Shown: in pieces, positions 1-10,619 of the stretch
Position numbering within the stretch: position 1 is the stretch's first letter
How the letters are laid out: every line of letters starts with the position of its first letter
DNA from: Neurospora tetrasperma FGSC 2508
Lineage: Eukaryota > Ascomycota > Sordariomycetes > Sordariales > Sordariaceae
Length of the DNA stretch: 64,000 bases
Reading direction: 5' to 3'
NCBI RefSeq assembly: GCF_000213175.1
Contig: NW_009799100.1
Coordinates: forward strand, 248,001 to 312,000
Position numbers and translations under genes: made by a program
Notes under the pieces: generated by a model
Database searches by the model: none
What the model was told of the DNA's origin: nothing
The model's input: only the letters and a program-made list of their open reading frames with translations

Positions 1-2
1 TC

Positions 3-542
3 ACGGACTTGTACCCCCACCACCGGTCCATGGTGGGTTACTTCATCGGCATCATCGGGGTCCTTACCCCCTCTTTGATTCTCGCAGCAGAACATGGACA
101 CTTTGGAGATCCAGCTGGAAGCAAAGCGACGGCCGTGGTGATGGGGATGTACTACCTGTCTGGATCTGTCTACGCCTGTCAAGCGACCTTTTTCGCATGG
201 GCAAACGACGCGATGACGAGGGATGGGAAGGAGGCGGTGTTTAGAGGGGTGGTGCTGGCGGGGATGAATATGGGGAATAATGCTGTGAATGCGTGGTGGA
301 GTATAGTGTTTTACGGGGCGGACATGGCGCCGTGGTTTGAGAGGGGGATGTGGGCTATGATTGGGATGAGTGTTGCGCTGGCGATTTGGACGGGTTTCCT
401 GTCGTATATGGAGAGGAGGTCGAGAAGGAGGAGGGAGGAGCGGGAGGTGAGGGAGAGGGAAGAGGCGAGGGGGATACAGGGGGGTATTGCAGATGGGCCG
501 TTGACGAGGGACCAGAAGGGGAAGACTGTTGATGATGTGTAA
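3..542 (+). CDS. MFS transporter, C-terminal part (partial, runs off the window start)
   Basis: The frame is open from the first bases and ends at a TAA at 540-542. The roughly 180 residues hold about three hydrophobic membrane segments (around residues 10-28, 45-65 and 115-135), the stretch FFAWANDAMTRDGKEAVFRG, and then a charged cytoplasmic tail very rich in Arg and Glu. The FAWAND / GNNAVNAWW pattern is what I associate with the fungal anion:cation symporter branch of the major facilitator superfamily (Fen2, Liz1, Seo1 and Dal5 types, which move pantothenate, allantoate and other small organic anions across the plasma membrane). The substrate cannot be read from this fragment. The upstream two thirds of the gene lies outside the window. 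Confidence 0.75.
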   Translation, partial: TDLYPHHRSMVGYFIGIIGVLTPSLILAAEHGHFGDPAGSKATAVVMGMYYLSGSVYACQATFFAWANDAMTRDGKEAVFRGVVLAGMNMGNNAVNAWWSIVFYGADMAPWFERGMWAMIGMSVALAIWTGFLSYMERRSRRRREEREVREREEARGIQGGIADGPLTRDQKGKTVDDV

Positions 543-1084
543 TGATATAATTGATGTGGTTACATATGGTCATCCAGAGGACATCAAAGGTTGCTTGCGA
601 GGTCCTCGGTACGTAGAGCCTTGCTTCTTTACGATTGTACTTGAATACCCGTATATAGATTCGTCGGAGAGCAAATGTCACGTCTCAATGGAACTGATAC
701 AAAAGCCAAAGTCTGGACAGCAAGATGAGTGAGTGGTGGTGTTCAATTGTGTGGTTTAAACTGGTCCCTGTTTCAAGCCCCCGTCTGCCGGATGACAAGT
801 CATAACCGATCATCCATGGCAAGACAGGTCTCGATCAACAGTCAGTGAACCGTACCGGCGTCTTTTCTCTCCCGCCGTAATCTTGTATGTCTCCATTCTC
901 AAGATCACATATTCGCCCACGACGCCTTGGTCCTCCAGCAACACCTCCCATCCCTTCAGCTTTCTTGTTGCTGCCGAATACGGTTGATCGTGCCATGGTG
1001 GAATTTGAAATACGACAAGATGAAGTGAGGGAGTGCGTTGGAGCAAGACATGCCAAACTAGACATGCTTGCCGCACCAGAGCGT
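543..1084. other. Intergenic, convergent 3' ends
   Basis: This is the space between the end of the MFS gene and the end of the minus-strand metallothionein. Short open frames exist on both strands, but none has recognisable composition or splice context. I see nothing further. Confidence 0.5.
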
Positions 1085-1426
1085 CTAGTGCTACCAAAAC
1101 GCCCAGTGGTTAGTTTGTGTTCTTCAAGGAATCAAAGGCCCCAAGACATGCAGCAGCTCCAGGATGTGCGAAGCAGTCTTGAAGGAACCGGAGAGCGACA
1201 GGAGAGTGACGGGGAAAAGTAGAACTCAAGAAAAAGGTAACTTACAGAGCATGAGCTGCATCCGCAGCCGGAGCAGTTACCCGAGCAGCCGCTACAAGAG
1301 GTGCATGAGCTGTTGAGAAACGAGAAGTGTCAGCTGTCTGTTCCGACAAACGAAGGAAGGCGAGTCGAGAACCCGAGGCGATGGTATAAAGTGGGACAGG
1401 AGAAGAAATGCGTACCAAGGAGACAT
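1085..1426 (-). CDS. Metallothionein, 26 residues, three exons
   Basis: On the minus strand an ATG at 1426-1424 opens an 11-nt exon (1416-1426). A GTACGC donor starts intron 1 (1310-1415), which has a GCTGAC branch site and ends TCAACAG. Exon 2 (1246-1309) ends at a strong GTAAGT donor. Intron 2 (1091-1245) has a CTAAC branch site 20 nt before a TAG acceptor, and exon 3 adds His and a TAG stop. The product is 26 residues with eight Cys (positions 4, 6, 9, 12, 16, 19, 21, 24) in C-x-C and C-x-x-C spacing; the rest is almost only Ser and Gly. The length and Cys spacing resemble the 26-residue Neurospora copper metallothionein with 7 Cys, so binding of Cu(I) or another soft metal in the cytosol is the likely role. 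The exon 1 to exon 2 join is convincing because it restores the motif in frame. The last exon is less certain. Confidence 0.72.
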
Positions 1427-2677
1427 CGTGAGGGTCGTTTCTTGGTAGAGCCGGGTTCCTTGATCCTGATGCTGTAGTAGAAAATCCCGAAGACGCGAAG
1501 GTTCCACTTTGCTTGAAGGCAGGTCGATGCAAAAGAGAAGAGGGGAACGATTATCGAGAGCAGGAAGAAAGAGAGTTCTTATACCCTCCCACGGAGCAAC
1601 AGAGTAGCCCAGAAACTTCTGGCAGCTTACACTATTCATCTGACTTGTCAAAGTCAGCAAGTTGATGCCTTGGAAGGAGCAAGTTGCGACGAATGATCGG
1701 TGATTGAGATTAAGGCGGTCGGGGCGTGGCTTCCTTCCTCGTTTGGGTTGACTGTTTGGATGGGGTGAAATGAGCGGAGGGGCGAGGGTTCACCGGACTT
1801 TGCGCTATCGTCAACCATCGGGTAGACCTGGTTTTTTGTACACCGAGGAAGACTCCATTCCTTGAAAGGACGAAGAAAGTGGTGAGCAAACAGACGAGTA
1901 AAGAGCTTCAATAGAGTTCCTTCTCTGCTAAATCCACGGCGCGGAAATGAGCTCACTCCAGCGCCAAATCAGATAAATGTCCACGGATTTTATGCTATTG
2001 TCAATCTTTAAGATATACCTCAGGGCTCTTGGTTTGTCGTGCACTTGATAGTATTGCGCAAAGTCAGTCAGCCGAGGTCGATAAAGGTAAAGTAAAGTAG
2101 CTTCCTTCAACCGTCTGCGTCAACTGTGGCCGACGACATGACTGCTGGACACTGGAGAATACCCAGGTGATGGATGAAAGGAAGGGCGTGCAACGGATAA
2201 CGGCGACAAACGACGACTCACTGAAGCAGGATATCCAGAGGACAAAAGACAGGTAGCATTTCACCGCATCTGTTAGGATCAAAACCCCTTCAACAATCCA
2301 GGTTACAAACAACATATCACCATCTTGATCTGATGGTTATTTCTTCATTTTTAGTTCCAATTAGCTACAAAATCAGCACGCCGTGGACACCCGAAACTTT
2401 AAACGGCCGATATTATGAGTACCTAATTCGATTGACTTAGTTCGTTTGCTAAACACTTATTAGGGGAGCGACTCCACACATTGCGTATGCGTTGTTGATT
2501 ATCAAAACGATTTTTCATTTTGTTCGTTACTATCCCCCCGCGACGGTCGGATACCCTACCGAGCAGCTCCGAGCAGCTCCGAGCCTACATCGCAGTAACG
2601 GCAGTTTACGGTAAGTACGCTTTGCATACCTTTATAATTATATGATTTAAGCTACCTAATATCAGCCAATCAAACAA
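1427..2677. other. Intergenic: metallothionein upstream region and tRNA 5' flank
   Basis: This contains the promoter of the minus-strand metallothionein and, towards 2678, the 5' flank of tRNA-Arg. A 10-bp direct repeat (GAGCAGCTCC) occurs twice at 2561-2580. I see no supported gene. Confidence 0.4.
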
Positions 2678-2749
2678 GGTCCGCTGGCTCAATGGCAGAG
2701 CGTCTGACTACGAATCAGGAGGTTCCAGGTTCGACCCCTGGGTGGATCG
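2678..2749 (+). tRNA. tRNA-Arg (anticodon ACG), no intron
   Basis: A 72-nt cloverleaf folds completely. The 7-bp acceptor stem (GGTCCGC with GTGGATC, including G-U pairs) is followed by a D arm with stem GCTC/GAGC. The anticodon stem TCTGA/TCAGG encloses the loop CTACGAA, so ACG lies at 2710-2712. The T arm is CCAGG-TTCGACC-CCTGG and the discriminator is G at 2749. The wobble A would be read as inosine, so it decodes CGU/CGC/CGA arginine codons. The TGGCTCAATGG and GGTTCGACC boxes serve as the internal A and B promoters. Confidence 0.93.
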
Positions 2750-2750
2750 C

Positions 2751-2780
2751 TTTCTTTTTTTTTTCTGTTTTTTTTTTTTT
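2751..2780 (+). terminator. RNA polymerase III terminator of tRNA-Arg(ACG)
   Basis: Two long T runs begin within 3 nt of the tRNA 3' end, as expected for Pol III termination. Confidence 0.85.
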
Positions 2781-3650
2781 GACTCTCGGCCGGGGTGGGG
2801 ATTATGATGCTTGGCATCATCTTCTTCGGCCATGCATGCATGCATGTCGAACGTATTTTTTTTGTTTTTGTTTGTGTCTTGGATGGAATCTGAGCTTGAG
2901 TGATCGACTGACTGTTGGGGCAAATGGATTGTTGTTTCTTGAATAGGTTTGTTTACTTACGGTGGTCGTAATTGTCGGGGTGTATCATCCATCATCAAGG
3001 GTTGCCACCAGGATTTGGTTTTATTTGTCGTGCAAGTTCATGAAACAAAAGGCAATCTTTCCGATCGTTTTCCTTTTTCTTTGCATACTTATGCATCAAG
3101 GCACTCGGGCCCCCCTCCATGTATGCTGTTCCTCACAGGTCTTGGTCCTTGCCATGTCTAAACATGGATCGATTCCTTCTGTGCGAGACCTTGAGTTTCC
3201 CTACGATCCCCCCTTGAAACGACCAGATCTAACGGCCGGGTCATCCAAATTCACGAGGCGCAGTGACAAGGGCAAGCTGGGTATTACTTGTACAATTAAG
3301 CTACCCTCGTCTATCAACCTTCACAGGACGGCCTGGTTGTCGCCCGAAGGGATTACCACTATGACTATGTACTGTGTTCCATTTTCCGTCCCTGTTCCTT
3401 GATTCATGAGGTAACCCATCCCTTCCCATTTTCCTTCCATCATGCATTGATCCGTAACGCCGAACTTGCCAGCAAAATAAAGAAAGCAAAAAAACCAAAT
3501 GCAAATGCCGAGGGGGTATCCATCCATGCAACCAAGCCAACCACAGATCCCTTGAACAAGAAATAACTCGCTTGCTCGAAAAAGTCAACAGTCATGACAA
3601 CATCTTCTCCCGATCGCGGTGAGCCCCTTGGTGTGTGGAGGCCTTGTGGC
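2781..3650. other. Intergenic, 3' flank of the zinc transporter
   Basis: Open frames here are short and overlap on both strands. Nothing recognisable apart from a GCATGCATGCATG run near 2830. It probably includes the 3' UTR of the minus-strand ZIP gene. Confidence 0.4.
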
Positions 3651-4907
3651 TTAAGCCCACTTGCCAAGCAACGCCATGAGGATGCAGCCAGCGAATAGAC
3701 AAGCCAGCATGAAGAGGATGCGGGTCTTATCGCGAGTGCGGTCGGGATTGAAGAGGAAGTCCCTGGCGAGGAGCTCCACGAGGCCGGTGTACAGGAGGAT
3801 ACCAGCCGAGATGGAATCCAACACACCCGAGATGATCGACGCAGTGAAGCCAGCGCTCTCATATGTGGTCGCCACCCCCAGACCAATAGCAAGGGCGATC
3901 GGAGTGGTCAAGCCATAGGCGACGCACAGAGCCCAGGGCATCCAGCTAAGGCGCTTTGGAAACGGAATCGAGGACAGACGGGCGCCGATACCCAGACCCT
4001 CAAAGGCCTGGTGGAAGACAACGACGGGGTAGAGGGTGGAAAACTCCTCGCCGACAACGCCGAGGTTGAGGCCGATGATGACCGAGTGAAAAAGGACGCC
4101 GAACTCGAGAATGAGGAAAGCTGCGATCTGCTCGCGGAAGATGCGCTCGGAAGCAGGGGACTCGCCGGTGAGGAAGGCGTGCGACTCGATGTCGATGGTG
4201 TCCTTACTAGTGTCGTGGCCATGAGAGTCGGTGGTGGGCAAAGCAGCAGTCTGGAGAGCAATGGGGGTCGGGGCGTCCTGATCGCCGGAGTGGAGGAACT
4301 GGTGACCGTGATGAGCGTCGTGGCCGGTGGTGGACGGCTTGTGAGGGCTGTTGTGGCAGTCGTCGTGAGACTCGGAGCTGTGGCCCTCGTCGGAGGAATT
4401 TGCGCCGTCGGTAGAGTGGCCAGGGCAGGTGGTGATGACCTTTTCGACGCTCACGTCGGCCTGATCGCACTCGTAGTTTTGCTCGACATACCATTCGACG
4501 CCAAAGTCCAGCAAGAAGATGAGCATAACGGCCGTCATGGCGATGGCAGGAGGCCAGGAGTAAGAGTCCCAGCCCTTGCTCATACCGACACAAGAGGCGG
4601 GGCCGATCTCCTCGTAGGCGGGATCGAGGAGGTGGATGAAAGCGGTAGCAATGATGACACCGGCGCCGAAGTAACGGGCGAAGAGGTAAACATAGCGCGG
4701 GATACGCAGACGGGGAATGCGCGTGGCCAAGACCGGGAAAAGGGTGGTGAGTGACGAGGTGGCCATGATGACGAACAAGGCCGAGATACGGAGACCGATA
4801 CGACCATTGTAGTCGTTTGGAGACGAGTTGAGGTAGCAGACCACGGCCTTGGGGTCCACAGTGTCCAGGTCAACACTGTGAGGGTTGAAAGGCTCAGCAG
4901 AAGACAT
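3651..4907 (-). CDS. ZIP-family zinc/iron transporter (plasma membrane, Zrt1/Zrt2-like)
   Basis: The frame is uninterrupted for 418 residues from ATG 4907 to TAA 3651. An in-frame ATG five codons upstream (4922) is possible, but MSSAEPF is the more usual type of start. The order is an outward N-terminus, three membrane segments, a His-rich cytosolic loop (about residues 155-235, with clusters such as HDAHHGHQFLH), and then a C-terminal bundle. The ZIP metal-site motifs HSVIIGLNLG (about 274-283) and HQAFEGLGIGARL (about 299-311) are both intact, so it should be active in uptake of Zn(II), possibly Fe(II). Two Cys in the N-terminal half (YLNSS.. and GPASCVG regions) could form an external disulfide. 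Its upstream region is long and pyrimidine-rich on the coding strand. Transcriptional control by zinc would be usual for the family but is not shown here. Confidence 0.92.
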   Translation of the reverse strand: MSSAEPFNPHSVDLDTVDPKAVVCYLNSSPNDYNGRIGLRISALFVIMATSSLTTLFPVLATRIPRLRIPRYVYLFARYFGAGVIIATAFIHLLDPAYEEIGPASCVGMSKGWDSYSWPPAIAMTAVMLIFLLDFGVEWYVEQNYECDQADVSVEKVITTCPGHSTDGANSSDEGHSSESHDDCHNSPHKPSTTGHDAHHGHQFLHSGDQDAPTPIALQTAALPTTDSHGHDTSKDTIDIESHAFLTGESPASERIFREQIAAFLILEFGVLFHSVIIGLNLGVVGEEFSTLYPVVVFHQAFEGLGIGARLSSIPFPKRLSWMPWALCVAYGLTTPIALAIGLGVATTYESAGFTASIISGVLDSISAGILLYTGLVELLARDFLFNPDRTRDKTRILFMLACLFAGCILMALLGKWA

Positions 4908-7900
4908 GTTTGTTGATAACACTATGATACTCGTCAGATGGCGTTGACGAGGAGAGAGAGAGAGATGATGATGAGGTTATAGGTGAGAGAGTAGAAGGAG
5001 GAGGAGAAGAAGGAGGAGAGAAGGTTGAAAGAAAGTGATGATGGGTTGAGGAGACGATACCACAACAAGCGAGGTAACGCAGAGCATCGAGCTAACTGCA
5101 CAACGGGAGGGGCCGATGTGGGGAAACTTTGTGTCCGACGCGCGAGGTCGGAAGGAGGGAGGGGAGTGGGTGATGGATGAGCGACGTACCTGAGCGACGT
5201 GGCACTTGTTGTTGTGGAGCAAGTGTAGACTAGTTAGAGACTAGAGGTAGAGTCTGGCTTCGCTTGATGGTCGCGCTGGAGCTTCCACTTGTTGCTGGCA
5301 ACTTGGGAGCTCGCAGACCAGCTGTTGTTGGCGGGGAAAAGGAAGTAGTTGAGATTGCTTCCAGAGAAAAAAAAAAAGTGTGTGGAGCTTTATACACGGC
5401 AGGTGTGCAGGCTGGAATCAGTTGTTTTAGAAATCCGGATTCCAGAAAGGCGTCTTGTCGTCCAAACTGCAATCAGCCGCCTGCGTTGGACTGTGATGCT
5501 GTGTATTGTGGATCGATCACACCAAAGAACGAGATAAAGTGACGGCAACGGTGGTGGTAACCAGAACTGAGTAGGTCTTTACCAGCAAAGGGAAGCAATT
5601 GAAGATAAATATCTGCGACCGAGACCGAAAATCGGAAGATGGAGCTGAGTGATGAAGTGATGGCAGCAGAATTTTCCAGACCATGGCCCGCGGGGTTCTC
5701 AAGGTATTATTATTATTATTAGGTTGAGTTGCTAGCTCGTGTCGGTTTCTGTTTGTATGGAACGCGGCGGCTGGGATGTTGTCATGCCGGTTTTTTTTTT
5801 TGAGGACCTTGATGGCCAAATGGGCCCTGGCTGGGCTGGGGCTGCTGATACCACCACCACTTTCCTTCCTTCTTCTTCGTTGAGGGGACCTTGTTGGCTG
5901 GCCAGCTTCCTGTTGGAGACAAGGAAGGAGCACCAACAGACCGCATGAGCTGCATCTCTGGCATGGCATCATATCTTATTCCTTCTCCACCATCTTCCAT
6001 CGGGCTGTCGGTAGGGCTTCCCTTGCGGCTCCGGGGCCGTTCCCGTTGTTCAACTTGACAGTTCAAATTCGGAGATGGCCCGGGGACTTGACGTAAAGTG
6101 GATCGTCGGCTATGGTCCGTCCATTATATTGAGCCGCGAGTGCCGAGTACAAAGTAACCTCTTGTCAATCGGCCACAAGACAATGAAGCATTCCATGAGA
6201 GAGAGGATGATCAAAAGTGGTATATATCGCAATGGACTGAGGACCCAACAGTCGGGCCATATTTCATTGCGACGTTGCCATTTGTGCCCTTTGAGTGTAA
6301 AAAAGGCTCCTTTTTTCCGCGCAGATTGTCACGCATTTTTTGAATGGACCGGGGGCCCACAAGCGGGATGCTGGCCGTAGAGGTTCTCAATTGTGGTCTG
6401 TGCGCCGTAAGCATGACGCACCCATGGCCTGTGTGGCGGTTGCCTTCCAATCGTTGGACCATTTGCCAACTCAAATCACTGCAGTGGCCGCTAGAGAAGA
6501 TTGGGATCGCACTGCAGTCCAGGTGGATTTTGGTGATGATCAAGCTTTTCGTCAAGCTTTTGCTTTACAGTGGTGACGGCGATGGTGTCTCCACTGGTTC
6601 TAGTAAATGATGCGGGGAACTCTTTCTCTGCTTCCGATGTCTTGTCTGGCGCGGGGTTTTGTTTGGAAGTTGTGAACTTGTGGGACGAGGGACAAACAGG
6701 AAGTGGAAGAGAAGGCGTCCAGATGGTACTCGCGCTTCGCAACCATTGTAGTACCGTTTTCCGAATCTATTCCTTATCTGGAGACTTTTCAATCTCGAAT
6801 CTTTGTCCTATCTTCTCTGCTGTTGGATCGACTCAACCGCTCGACGTCAGTTATGGAAGGGGGAAGCGTTTGCCGCGGGAAAACAACCAATTGGAAACAA
6901 CAGGGTCCTGATTACTAACAAGTCAGGGCACCCTGCGAAAGGGATCTGAGACATCAGGGTCTAGCCCTGAAATGTCTTGGTCGATTTAGGACAACTCCAA
7001 GTTCTCCTTCTCGGCCGTCGACATTCAAGACATAATCATATCTGTACCTCATGAACAACTTCCATCCTTCGCGCTCATCTTCCGAGTGTGCGAATTACAC
7101 CTTGGATACACAAAACAGCAGCTTTACTAGTGGTAGCTTGCGACTAAAAAGTTTCACACAAGATGTGTCACCGTCTCAGCGCACTTACCGAGCCTCGGTG
7201 GATGATGTGACGGGGATACAACAACGGACGTTAAATCCTTTTACGGATGGGAACCGGCAAGTAACACGGTGACGCGATAGCTCCATTAGGTGCGGCGGAG
7301 GAAAACCTCCCCATCTACTTTACCTGCACCTGGGAGAATGAAATCAGATGGTCTCATCTTGGTGAACAACCATTGTGATTTCCGGCGTTACCTCGCTTCT
7401 CTTCAGATCGCACGCATTGTATGCAGCATACGGCATATCGTTAGCCGCGCCGTGAGTTTCACTGCTCGGCATTCCGTGTCTTGAGGTGCACAACACTTGA
7501 CTTGTCCACGCCGGCCCGTCCCGGGCAATCTGCGCCGGCTTCGTGGATATAGGAATACCGGAGAAGGTATTTGAGTCCGGGCCGGAAACGGACGGACAGA
7601 CGGACGGATGCGAGGACGGACGAACGACTCACGGACCACAATAAACTACTTACCTAGTCTCCCCGGATTGCCATGTGCGGTCACGAGAACCAAAGTAGTG
7701 GAAAAGGTAACCTTCTTGACGGGCAAACACCGCTTGTGTAGCGAGGTGACGATGGTGCGCCGCAAACACTTGGCTAGGTGAGGCGACCCGTGTCACGGAA
7801 ATCTGTGTTTTTTCTGGAAGCTTGGGAGTGTTCTATCGATTGCGTCACCTGTATTCTCCAATTGATCATGAACCGAGACTGGGCTCATTGACCGTCTGTC

Positions 7901-10619
7901 AAGCAGTCAACCAATGGATTTTGTTAGTTGCCTGGTGCTATCAATTGTCGCAAGTTCTAGTGGTCATATGCGGAGTAGTCAGCACTAACAGTTACCTACC
8001 GTTCTACCGAGGCATGCTGTTAGTGCACCCCTCTGCACTCTGCACACCTCGTTTCACGAGCATCAGTTGAGGCAGCTTTCGTCCCAGACCACGATGAAGT
8101 CGAAGACTGAGCATCAAGACCGCGTCGTCTTTTTCTTTGTCAATGGGCTTTGGCCAGATATGACGGCGAAAAGCACCCTATATACCTAGGTAGCATTGTA
8201 ATATATCAGCACGCCATGGCCAGTCCTGTTCGACCATGCCAGCGCCACAGTCCAACAACATCGGAAATACTCAATTTGCACTGCGCTCTCTGCATCGAAG
8301 GTTCCTGATATCCTCCCAACGAATGCGCAGCTTGTCTGTTGGTAACAGGTTTGAGCGATTGTTTGCTCTGGCAGGACCTAACGGCATTGATGATCCCGAT
8401 GATGTTTCCAAGACGGAAGCGATCCAACCCGGGTGTTGGTGGTGGACATCGATCGGTTGACAAACAATCAGTACAAGACCGAAAGAAGTCGGACTGTTGG
8501 AAGAGAGAGGACCACCAAGAGAACTTGTTGTTTCAGATTCTCTCTCTCTACAGTAATTGCCGCCTTCCGTCAGGTAGTGATCTGGAGCTGACCGTCCATC
8601 TCCTAAATACCAAACAATGTACGAAACTCATAAAAAGGGGCAGATGTTACCTCGAATCGCTCAACTATTCCTTCAAAACTGTGCGAAGTAGCGACGGTTG
8701 TAGGTAAAAAAGCAAGTATTGACAGGTGGCGTGGGATGGGGTTGCGTGTAGTCCTAACCGTGCGAGATTTTTGTCGGGTTATGGTAAAGCACCCTTGTGT
8801 CGATGGCACGCCATGCGGACTCTCCTGATATGGTTAAAAGGGACAGGGTAGCGCTGAGGGCGGACATGTGATGCCCACCGGGGGTCTTGTTCTTGATCCT
8901 GCTCCGTGCAAGATGTGAAATGTGATGGAATGAGGGATTATCGACGAGATGAAATAGCGTACGAATGAGTAGTCTACGGCGGTTAGATGGTTGCACATGT
9001 AGGAATAGGTAGAGGTAGGATGATGAATGGCATTGTTGAGATCCGAGGTATGCAACGACAAAACAGATGGAATGGAAAGGCAAAGCCGAAATTGTGAGGA
9101 CGATATCAGACACTGTTATGGCAGCAGTCATCAAAGTCTGCCTTGGAACTGACGTGTCAATGAGAGGAGCTGTAACAAATGATCAAACACCCCTTTTCTA
9201 AAACCCAAGAACTGCGGATATCATGACAACGGGCACAGCAGAGGGAATGATACGTTCTGAAAAGAGAAACTGTCAAAAAACCGTTGTTTCTTTTTCTTCG
9301 GAGTATTTTTCTGTGATGGCGTCGTCACTTTTTAGTGTCAACCGACGACAAGGACAAGGCCGTGAAACTTCGGCGTTTCCTCTCGTCAGGCACAGGTTTA
9401 GCGGTGTGGAGGCGGTGGATTTGGGTTCGGTGGATGCTCGTCCGGTGCCCGATACTGATGAGGCTCACTGTTGTTTCCTTCCTCTTTCAGTGACAATTGA
9501 TAGCGGCGGTTCAGGGCATCAGACGCTACGAGGGAAACCCAAGGCGCCAAAATAAACCCCTCGTCCCTGCCTGTTGTCCGTGCCTGTCGCAACCCCAATT
9601 TCCCGGGTTTCCCTAACAATTACCCCAGAAAAGGCAGAACCTCCGAAGGACAATTGGACTAGGACAAGTCCCCTGTTTTTCCCTTCCCTTCTCCGTTGCC
9701 CTTTTTGTTCTCACTTTATCATCTGTGGCGTGTTTCCTGTTTCAGTGTTGCAAAAACTAAACACTCCGCGTATCATTCAAATACTTGGCATGAACCTGAT
9801 CGACAGTGGGCAACGGTCGCTACAATCCAAACATGATATGTAACCGCCAGCAGGATTTCTTTCAAGCAGCAAACCTTCCATTTCAACCGCAACAGCAGTC
9901 TCCCCATTCAATACGACATGCCGATATGGCTCAATACGACGCAACAACCGATATTCATTTCGTTTCGCCCTTGTTTACTTCCAAATGGCCTAGTCTCCTA
10001 TGCCGTACCTGGATCCTCCCTTCCCCAGATATCGGAATCCCGGCATGCCCCCACCGGCACTTCCTCGGTACCCGCACCCAGATAATGTACAATTCCTCGT
10101 CGACCTTGTCTCACTTGACCCGACCGGGTAGTTCATCTAATATCATTTGGTCATCTGCGATACACAGCAGCACGATATGTCACGATAGTCGACGATACTC
10201 GAGGTCAATTATTGCGGCCCTCTCTGGCGCACATCATCCATCACCCCCGCTTGTACAAATCAACCAACACTCCCTGGCGAGACATGCTCCTTCGTGTTAG
10301 CCCTTGATCTACACAAAGAACAAACAAAAAGCCATCGGGGCGCCCAACAGCAAGCCACCCGGGCCACATTACCAGGGGCGTCACCAGGGTTGTCATCAAG
10401 GAAGAGGTGACGTTTATATCTTGTACGCCAACCGTGCGGCACTTGAAATCCCTTGCTCCTTTTCGGGCTTCAAATAGGAAATCCACCCTGGACGAACAAA
10501 AAGACTAAAGAAGCCAAGTCACCCCCTCGAGTCGACGAGACCGAGAAAAACCTACGCCACATCTTTGACACCTTGACTAGACATGAAATTATCCTAGGCA
10601 TCGGAAAACAGACAGGATC
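4908..10619. other. 5.7-kb divergent intergenic region
   Basis: It lies between two divergently transcribed genes (ZIP transporter and RhoGAP) and must hold both promoters and 5' leaders. It includes a purine-rich tract at about 4950-5040 (CT-rich on the ZIP coding strand), an (ATT)n run at about 5706-5722, a TACCTAGGTA palindrome near 8190, and a TAGAGGTA 8-mer at 9010. Many short open frames occur on both strands, but I found none with splice-supported extension or a known domain. A non-coding transcript or long leader is possible but not demonstrable. Confidence 0.45.

Noticed and set aside
4011-4754. Long plus-strand open frame of 247 codons
   Set aside because: It lies exactly antisense to the ZIP transporter, whose motifs are complete; Val/Gly/Asp-rich composition is that of a mirror frame.
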